A stretch of DNA of 64,000 nucleotides. Origin: Sabethes cyaneus (taxonomy: Eukaryota; Arthropoda; Insecta; Diptera; Culicidae). The notes below the pieces were generated by a model, which worked only from the letters and a program-made list of their open reading frames with translations, was not told the DNA's origin and did not search any database. This document shows positions 56,186 to 64,000 of this stretch, piece after piece. Each line of letters opens with the position of its first letter. The stretch's first letter is position 1. The DNA lies in assembly GCF_943734655.1 (NCBI RefSeq), contig NC_071355.1, positions 207,625,603-207,689,602 on the forward strand, given 5' to 3'. Made by a program: the position numbers and the translations under genes.

Positions 56186-58690
56186 AAGTTTTACGTAATG
56201 GAAATTGTAAATTTTAACCACTAAAAGATTGGTGATTGGCTAGCAATAGAAACTTTCGGCCTTCTTTGATTATGAAAAACTCTGTGGAAATTTTTTTCCT
56301 GGCAATATTTTTCTAGATTGCCGAGCATTTTTAATCAAAAAAGTATAGAGTCAACGAATCTCGTTAATTTTTGAATACTGCTTCCCAATATTGTTTGAAT
56401 ACTGATCCTTTGACCCAAATTTGTTAGATAATTTTGAAAAATTCAGATTTCCTGTCATAAAGATAGAACGGTGCTATCCGTGTTTTTTCATTCATTGACT
56501 AAAAAGGATTTTTACCATACCATATCCATATCGACTGTTTATTGGTTAACGATTCTTTTTCATTAAAACAATTCATTATTTATCATTTGGAATTGGAAAT
56601 GATAAAAAGTGAGTTGGAACTTGTAAATAGTTGAAGTGTTAAATTGATATAATTTTCAAATAATTGGGAACTAGAATAGTTTTGCTTTGTAGTTCTCATA
56701 AAAATATCTTAAAATTGATCATTCCAGAAATGGTTTAATACAAAGAAAGTAAATATCTTAATAAGGGTAGATATATGGACACAAATATATATGATGTTGT
56801 ATAATGTTGTTTTTTTTAGTTTTGTAAAATAAGTACATTGTGTGTTAGTTTTGTGAATGTCATAGATCATAACTAAGTTTTATTATTGTTTGCTATTAGA
56901 AAATGAATCAGAAACATCATTACATCACTTTTTTCTCATTTCAGAAGCTGTGCAGCTATTGATTTATTTAGCTCCAATTCTAGAAATATGTGGTATGAAC
57001 TACCAATTTGGAAAATTGTATAAGACAATAACAGTCCCAGTAATTTTTGCAAACCAGATAGATTCTGGATTGAAGCAATTATACTAAAAAGAAATATGAA
57101 ACTGCGTTATTAAAGTCGCTATCTCATTAATATTTTTTTGAACGAAAACATTCAGATATTTGCGAAAACGTGATGCGGATTTCGATAATTAAGATTAAAT
57201 AATAAAACATTATTATTCAACTTACTGTATGAATAAGAAAAGATAATATTGAAACACTCTTTCTCATTTTCGCAGAATTACTCAGCAAATGAAATGATTT
57301 TCTTCTAGATAGGTAAATGATTATTATGTTTCGCTGAGGTGCAAATTGTAGCAACATTGGAACCGACGGGCAATGGATAGAGATTTATTTTGAATCTGAA
57401 GAAAAACAGTTCCAGTCATTTTCTATTATTTTCTAGCTTATTTTATTTCAACTTCTGGAGAACTGGCTTTATCTAGAACTTGCTCGAGGTCATCGATATT
57501 GTGTGTATGATTGGTAGATGCAGCTGGAACTTCAAAAGTTTAATTCGAGCTGACTTGTTGAGTGCACTGGTTTGTTATAAATTAATGTATCCATTTCCAA
57601 GAAAGATTATGCATCCTCCTTAACACTTTCAACTCCTAGGTTCCTTTTACTCCCAGGTAGATACGTTGTATTCCGGGCATACTGGAACTGAAACGAAATT
57701 GTGAATCCCTTTTTGTAAAGTTTTGCATTGCATTGTTCTGCTGGAACAGGATGGTCCGAATTTTCTGGTTCTGAAACCCGCTGCTCGCGGGACAATACTG
57801 TGAGCAAGCGCAGCAGCTCAAGGACCTTTCAGCTCGATGTGGCCTGTAACCGCCTGAAAATGAGTAGCTATTGTTTGTAATCTAATCTAGCTACCAGCTG
57901 CTACATCGAGCCTTAATTACCGTAGGTATTTAATATGGATGTAAAATACTGCAGAAAATTAGGAATTAGAAATGCTTTTTGTCGGATGAAGGACATTCAT
58001 GCCAAAATACGACAGCATTTGAAATTCTTACCAGAGCAACGCTCAACTCAACTGGGTGGCTGTCCCGAAGGCTACTCGAAGTGGGAAATAATTAAACGGA
58101 ACTCTGCTTCATACATGAGGACTATTTACATATCGCGCTATATTCAATGACTGTGTACTAAAAACAGCCTCTAGGAAAATAGGTGTAAAATGGGAACACA
58201 ATCTGCAGCTGCTGCAGCAGTAGTAGCAGCAGCAGTGCAGCTATTTGGGCTCGCAATGTAAATGCATGCTACGGCTATGTACTTCACAATCCGGTATGAC
58301 CTATTTTACTTCAACAGGTTTCATTTTATATAGCACAGCTTTATTAAATTGCCTGGTAGGCTCCGTGCAATGCCCTGTGAATGTGTCCAGCAAGCAATCA
58401 ACGACGGTTCACAAACAGGATGTTTGCACGGAATTTAGGTCAACGTACAAGTGAAACAAGCACATATGGGACTTATGATTCTATTGCGTACTTACTTAAG
58501 TGGGACAAGTTTGAAAAACGGTGTGTATCCAAGTGGTTGCCTTATTTAACACTATTTAGTTTTGCACTTTTTACGCTGTTTTGAATAAGTGTAGCGTTCC
58601 TTTAGATTGATACAAACTTTCAACAAGTAGAAGTTGATTGTCCTCTGAAGTGTTCTTTTCAGCGGTTACTTGTAGAGAGATTAATTTTCT
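56186..58690. other. Long non-coding stretch, probably upstream intron
   Basis: AT-rich. An interrupted CAG/TAG tract at 58202-58243 resembles that at 3114. No gene recognised. If the promoter at 58948 belongs to the secreted-protein gene, this is intronic. Confidence 0.4.
58202..58243. repeat. Interrupted (CAG)n microsatellite
   Basis: CAGCTGCTGCAGCAGTAGTAG and further CAG units, similar in order to the 3114-3165 tract. Confidence 0.85.
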
Positions 58691-58947
58691 TGATTTTCAA
58701 TTTATGCCGCGGACACAAAATTTTCATCTGCGTGGGTGTTAGTCCTCTGTTGAACGGTTGCGTCGCTCACTCTCTTTCTCTCTTCTTGCTTTCAGTTTGC
58801 TATCATCAATTCACTTTATCACAATTCACTGGTATGTTGCTTTTCTTCACTAAGAGTATCCTCTGGGTTATGGGGGGTTTTGTTCCCTTTTCCACTTTTC
58901 ACTTTACTGGTCGCTTGCTGAATGTGTGATAACCGATGGAATCGACT

Positions 58948-58956
58948 CCTTTTATA
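58948..58956 (-). promoter_or_regulatory. TATA box, candidate promoter of the secreted-protein gene
   Basis: TATAAAAGG on the minus strand, with an initiator-like TCACAC placing a start at about 58927, 29 bases downstream, the normal spacing. The transcript would begin CACATTCAGCAAGCG and lacks a long frame, as expected for a non-coding first exon. A possible donor, AGA|GTGAGC, lies near 58770. A GC-richer block (58960-59570) sits upstream. Assignment to the gene at 52225 is inference from strand and the need for an upstream exon. Confidence 0.42.
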
Positions 58957-61505
58957 GATTTCGGTTCGGTTTCAGTTCGGGTTTTTCATCGGAAGTTACA
59001 CGTCTATCGCCCACACATTCTGAATGAAAATTCCACTTCGCTCCCTTACTATTCCTCCCGCCCAACTTCCTCCTTATCGTACCTCCACCAGTTTTCCATT
59101 CAGCGATTGCGTTGGGTCGGCCCACATCTACCGAAGCAGCTTGTACTGAGACTAGTGCGACATTCCGGAGCTTTCTTTCATTAACCACTAGTGAAAGCTT
59201 CTGCACGAGCCTCCCATCGGCTCACGCGCAGTCGATTGTAAAAGCTTCGTCACTTCTCACTAGTATATGTGCGTATAACAATACGGCCATATGGTGCTGA
59301 GGGAACCCAACGCGGCCGGCATATTTATGACGTCTTTAAAAAATCACTCATACACGTACACGGAGCATACCATCACAGGACTCTATCAGGAACCTACAAC
59401 AACGTCGGAGTGGAAAATCTATTTTTAGAACAGAGCTCTCCGTGTGGCGGCATTTGCGAGGCTCCATCGGGTACTGCTCCGATCCGGTTGTGTGCGCCTC
59501 GGACGTCTCGTTCGCTCCAATCCCAACGGTCCTTTGTCCGTTTCCGGGTTCTTTGATTGTCGGGCAACTATACAGTAGCGCAGCGTGATGATGGCGGTGT
59601 TTTTATGCTATTCAATCGAGGAAAATGATGTTATACTCCACTCCACACCGGCCGGCTCCGGTCCCGTCAATGAGCCAACTGCAGCTGTGAATTTTGTTGT
59701 TTTTGTCTTGCTGTGGTCGATCCGTTGGTTGATGATTTCATCACTTATTGCGTTTTCGTTCCCATTCAAAACAAAGATTGTTTTGTGGGCAATGGAAGAT
59801 GTTTCGAGAGCAGCAAATATTTCAAATTTAGTAATTTGTCCTAAGAAACATATTTTTTTGTCTATTTACAACAGCAAAATTATTGTTTGTCATCAAGTTT
59901 AACAAAAAAGAGATCTATATATTTAAAAAATGCTGGCAAATAGCTTACATAATACAGGGAACGATGGGATGACTTACATAACGAAGGAAACAATCAACGA
60001 CAAAGGTTGCCTTCATCACCATCTGTTTCAGAAGAAAAGAAGATTATGTACCGGCCTATACAATAGCTGGAATGTTCATTGTCGAGTAGACGATATAAAG
60101 TTTATGTTTAATCTTTTTACTTTGAAGCACCGTTCAAGTCTTCAAAAAGTAATATGATTTCATTTCCGTTCGAACAAATGACAAGCCCATTTCCCATCCT
60201 TTTGAAGTCTTTCAAATCGGTATATAACTGCGATGTTACGCACGAAATATTGAAATGGCTATGCCAATGGTGATGATAAATTGTTTAATGACTGAATTCA
60301 TACTAAACTCACTCTGTTATTTAAATAATGAAAATTATCAGATGACGAAACTTAACTATCTTTTAATCACGTTCCTAATGGCCGAATAAAACAAAAAAAA
60401 AATACTTTATTATGATTAACTGATCGTTAAATAATGATAGATTAAGATTGTCAGATAATGATTAAATAAGCTGCTATTCAACCAAAATGTTTGTTGAGAT
60501 CTTAGTTAACTCTCAATCCTTAGTATTGATAATTGCATTGAAAATGCGAAATGCAAAAATCTTGTGAACAGTTTACAAGTAAAATGCCAGAAGCTAGCTG
60601 TCAAATATTTATGTTAACTTATTGCGCGTGTCAATCCCAATAAATTGACATGAATAATTGATAGCTCGCTGCTGGGATTTTGCTTGCAAAATGTCTGCAA
60701 GTTTCTTGCGTTTCGCGTTTTTGATGCAATTTTCAATATATTGTTGGTAATATCTTTTAGTTTTTATTACCCAGCCTAATTCTCTTGTTTCGAATGCTTG
60801 AAATTATTTAAAAGATATGTTATAAGCCCCACCGCTGCTACTAGTAGTTGATGGTTATCTCTATGTATGTTTAGAGTGCTAGTTCACGACATTTTAGTGA
60901 AAATTCTCCGGAACAGCTTAACCAGATCGCGCACGAATTGATGCACTATTTCTAATGTTTCGTTGAGTTAGTTGGCGAAAAAGGGAGATGTTAGCATCGG
61001 ATCGGACCTACGAAGTGGATTTAAAGGTATGGTGAAAAGTGTACTTTCCAGGACAAGTTAAAATATGGGCACATTTTTGTTCCTGTTTACGTGTATGGAC
61101 TCATCACTGCGACCAGTTCCTTGGGATGACTCGAGCACTTTGACTCAAATTTGATTCATTTGACAGCAACCGTTAGCAAAGCAGAACTTGAAAAAGTAAC
61201 GTGTGGGACAATTGTAGAACTAGTCATTGTCTACAATATTGCTGACCAAAGTTTTGCTATCTCTTTTATATATACGGCGATACAATGCGTCTACCCTGTT
61301 TGTAGCCAAGTGAACGTTAATTCGGTTATCACCGGGTAGCTGCCAAAAAGTAAAGTTTAGGGCTTAAACGTCTTGAGTGTAAATACAAAATATACAGTCA
61401 AGCTTTATTTAGTTAAATTGAAGATAATCACAAGGTTTACAAATGTCCCATATTTAGCAAAGCCTTAGGTAAGCAAAGCAAAGCCTAGCAAAGCCATTCC
61501 GTTAT
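58957..61505. other. Upstream flank, no gene recognised
   Basis: 58960-59570 is GC-richer and may hold regulatory sequence. The remainder is AT-rich. AAGCAAAGCC words recur at 61455-61495. No reading frame with recognisable content. Confidence 0.4.
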
Positions 61506-61683
61506 CGAAACTTGACCTTCTGTTTTTATACGACAGACTTCGCAGCCAGCTGTTAGAGCGCAGGACAATTGCAGGGCCAGTTGCTACGATCCTATTGACT
61601 CTAACAGCCTCTCCCAGTCGAGATACGAACATACGACGACTGGCTTATTAGACCAGCGTCATACCTCGAAGCCAACTGGGAGG
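61506..61683 (-). mobile_element. tRNA-derived SINE, CTCCCAG family, near-complete
   Basis: Minus strand: CTCCCAGTTGGCTTCGAGG, CTGGTCTAATAAGCCAG, TATGTTCGTATCTCGACTGG, AGGCTGTTAGAGTCAATAGG, CTGCAATTGTCCTG, GCTGCGAAGTCTGTCG and a GGTCAAGTTTCG end. The head has the order and box B of a tRNA. Lies in tandem with the next copy. Confidence 0.78.
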
Positions 61684-61699
61684 TATAAAAGTATTTAAG

Positions 61700-61873
61700 A
61701 CTTGACCCTTCCTTATCGACAGATTTTGCAGCCGGTTATTACAGGATTGTACAGGACAATTACAGGGCTAGTGCAACGATCCTATTGACACTAGCAGCAC
61801 ACCCCAACCGAAATTCAAACATATGACGACTTACTTGTTAGATCAGTATCGCACCTCGAAGCTAACTAGGCGG
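61700..61873 (-). mobile_element. tRNA-derived SINE, CTCCCAG family, second tandem copy
   Basis: Same order as 61506-61683 (CTAGTTAGCTTCGAGGTGCG, GATCTAACAAG, ATGTTTGAATTTCGG, AGTGTCAATAGG, CTGTAATTGTCCTG, GGGTCAAGT). Same orientation, 16 bases apart. More diverged in the box B region. Confidence 0.75.
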
Positions 61874-61889
61874 TAATGTCCCATATTTA

Positions 61890-62175
61890 CCTTTTTCGAA
61901 TTCAGCTTGGCCATTCCTGATGAATTTAGTGATCAAGCCATGATGAAGTCAAAATGAAGTGCAACACAAGCCGCATCGTCAAACCAAGGCCCCATGAATG
62001 GTGAAGCTCATATGAAATTTGGCTGCCAGATGCTTCTGTGTGGTCTGAGTATTGGCCACATTTTGTATTGATGCGCCCACTTGGTACAAAGCCAATGGAG
62101 TCGAATTCATACTAAAGACGGCGAATCCTCCAAACAGTGTCGAGGCTAGGCCGATCGAAATTTTATACTTTTTGG
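61890..62175 (+). pseudogene. C-terminal relic of a Tc1/mariner-superfamily transposase
   Basis: 62052-62170 encodes WYKANGVEFILKTANPPNS then VEARPIEILYF. This resembles the final catalytic block of the insect transposase clade whose first block is at the left edge of the window, where the last acidic residue is in RPIE. Just before it a shifted frame reads EYWPHF, at the place where a WPD motif with the second Asp is expected, so that residue is lost. The coding match ends at the (CT)n tract starting 62185. Upstream to 61890 the likeness is weak. Confidence 0.5.
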
Positions 62176-62182
62176 GTTCTGA

Positions 62183-62379
<197 letters not shown>

Positions 62380-62559
62380 AGTAATACTTCCGGTTGTATA
62401 TAGGAGAACGAATGTATTCTGATCTTTCTTTTTTTTCATTTTCGTTTCGAAGTTTCCTTTACCGTTTCGAGCAGCGAATGCACAGTGGTCGAAAAGGGCG
62501 AAAAGCGGAACTTTTTTCCTAGTGTCTTTTGCTTTCATTTCATCAGTTATGGTCTTCAG
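62380..62559. other. Spacer
   Basis: No feature assigned between the microsatellite and the dispersed repeat. Confidence 0.4.
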
Positions 62560-63075
62560 CACTTTTGTTCGTATGAATATCCCTCTTAATCTAAAGCTGT
62601 CAAAAGTTCGTCATCGCTTACTATAATGAAAATTAAAAAATAAGTTGTAAATATTGTACAAACAAGCAACTTTGCTGAAGAAATAAAATTTCTATCTTTA
62701 TCGAGTGCTGAGCTACAGGGCATATTCTTTAAAACTTCTTTAACGATTGGTTTTTCATAATTAGTTTTTGTTAGTTGCATTTCACAAGTATACAATGTTC
62801 TAGGTAATTATCGAAGCTCTCAAAATACATGTTTTTGCAGAAGACCGCAAATCTCTTGGACCTTTACTTACTGAGCTATCACATATTCAAGCTTTAAATT
62901 TCCATAGCTTCACGAGCCCATGGGGTAAAATGGGGCAAGCAGATTTATGAAATCAGTTTTTCATACTTAGCTTATGTTGGTTGCATTTTACAGGAATATA
63001 TGGTTCTAGGTGATTATTGAAGAACTCAAAATACACGTTTTTGCAGAAGATTGCAAATCTCTAGGACCTTTCCTT
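62560..63075 (+). repeat. Dispersed repeat with an internal duplication
   Basis: Related to 32270-32740. The segment 62745-62870 (TTTTCATAATTAG, GTTGCATTT, GTTCTAGGTAATTATCGAAG, TTTTTGCAGAAGA, CTTGGACCTTT) is repeated at about 62950-63075. Ends undefined. Confidence 0.6.
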
Positions 63076-63439
63076 ACAACGGTTTTTTATGCGAATTTCG
63101 GAATTTTCGCGGTTTTGATTTACGCGGGACGTATCCTTAGCGTAAAAAGCGACTTGAGTGTAACGTTAAAATATGCCATTTTGTGCTTCCAGTCAGTTTG
63201 CAGTTTACACTCTTTAATATGAACGCAAAGCGGGAGAACCACTGTTGGTTTCCCTTGAGAGGACACATGGATTGCAGGGGCAGCGGCACAAGCGGCAGTC
63301 TAATAAGTGTATTCGAAGCGCAAGTTGAATGCATAAGCCCTGGTGGCAACGCTCAATCCTCCAACTCTCTGCTATAGTACCTGTGGCTGTGAGACGCCAT
63401 GTTTTTCTGTTACGACCGGTGTTTTTCTGTTTTCTTAGT
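63076..63439. other. Non-coding, nothing recognised
   Basis: No supported gene or element. Short overlapping frames on both strands are treated as chance. Confidence 0.4.
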
Positions 63440-63914
63440 AGACTAGTAGACCTAGTATTCTGTAGACTAGTTATAAGCCAAGAGGCTTCATTACGCACCC
63501 CGAGCCAGAGCATTTCTTGTAGTTAGCCTCGGCTAGAGGTTTTATCGTCGTAAAGCAGAGTGCGACGAAAGTGCGTGTATATGTGTGCGTTTGCTTACTT
63601 AAAACTATTTTTCATCGTCGTTTCATCTATAACTAGGAGGTGGAACAAGCTATCAGGTGCCCAGGAAAAGAGGCTGCATTACGCTCCTCGAGCCAGTACC
63701 AGTCTTGAAAACTTAATTGTTCATAATGCAGTATTCGGTATGAAGGAAGAACGTTTCAGCAACATTAGTTGCTCGGAGTTGCTTTTATATACTGAGCTAT
63801 TTCATAGAATTTATGGCGGGGCAATCTGCCTGATATCGCTATATCCTAGGCAAGCTCCCCGGGTGGATAAACCGGTTGACCCTAACTGTGGGGGGCTTTC
63901 CTATTTCGCTACCC
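63440..63914 (+). repeat. Unclassified repeat-like block, possibly a retroelement 3' end
   Basis: AAGAGGCTTCATTACGCACC at about 63480 and AAGAGGCTGCATTACGCTCC at about 63669 form a short direct repeat with GAGCCAG after each. The block CCCCGGGTGGATAAACC...CTACCCAAAATGAAGCC leads straight into a trinucleotide tract, as in some non-LTR 3' UTRs. A 127-codon frame (63560-63943) spans it but has no recognisable domain. Confidence 0.35.
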
Positions 63915-64000
63915 AAAATGAAGCCAACATCAATCATCGGTAATCATCAACAGTAATCATCGTCGTTATCATCATCATCATCGTCATCATCGTCGTTATC
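63915..64000. repeat. (TCA/TCG)n trinucleotide tract
   Basis: AATCATC, CATCGTCGTTATCATCATC and further TCA/TCG units run to the window edge. Confidence 0.85.

Noticed and set aside
63560..63943. 127-codon plus frame as a gene
   Set aside because: No domain, signal peptide or codon bias. It overlaps a repeat-like block leading into a trinucleotide tract.

Overview
This is nuclear DNA from an insect, most likely a mosquito (Culicidae). Genus cannot be resolved from the sequence. It is AT-rich, gene-poor and full of decayed transposable elements: several non-LTR retrotransposons, a DD37D mariner of a type described from mosquitoes, MITEs with TA, TAA and 8-bp target duplications, tRNA-derived SINEs, decayed tandem arrays and microsatellites. 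There is no operon structure, CRISPR array or bacterial signal. Only two host genes are supported.

Left end (1-2.4 kb). The window opens inside an internally deleted Tc1/mariner-superfamily element on the minus strand, followed by a non-LTR reverse-transcriptase (RT) tail and a 488-bp long-TIR MITE. Next comes the last coding exon (1563-1679, +) of a P5A-type ATPase (ATP13A1/Spf1-like) with poly(A) signals downstream. The rest of that gene lies to the left, outside the window.

2.4-44 kb is an intergenic transposon graveyard. It contains a nest at 4.3-7.9 kb (an older non-LTR element carrying two DNA-transposon insertions, one of which contains a second, rearranged non-LTR piece), a 660-bp MITE seen again at 37.5 kb, an R1-like retrotransposon 5' half at 17-19 kb butted against an inverted RT fragment, a jockey-like RT split by a SINE at 25.4-26.1 kb, the mariner at 27.6-28.8 kb, and a purine-rich array at 33.5-35.6 kb interrupted by a 899-bp MITE.

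44-59 kb holds the main gene, on the minus strand. Two coding exons, 50771-52225 and 44054-44176, join in frame across a 6.6-kb intron. They encode a 525-residue secreted, cysteine-free, tyrosine-rich protein that I do not recognise. A splice acceptor lies 17 bases upstream of the ATG, so the transcript starts further up. A TATAAAAGG box at 58948-58956 is the best candidate promoter. The intron holds a tRNA-like sequence, two MITEs and a decayed ~70-bp tandem array. The upstream side holds two more arrays and a tRNA-Glu-like SINE.

59-64 kb contains two tandem SINEs, a relic of the C-terminal part of the same kind of transposase seen at the left edge, a ~195-bp (CT)n tract, diverged repeats and a (TCA/TCG)n tract at the right edge.

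All family identifications come from motif recognition by eye. No database search was possible.
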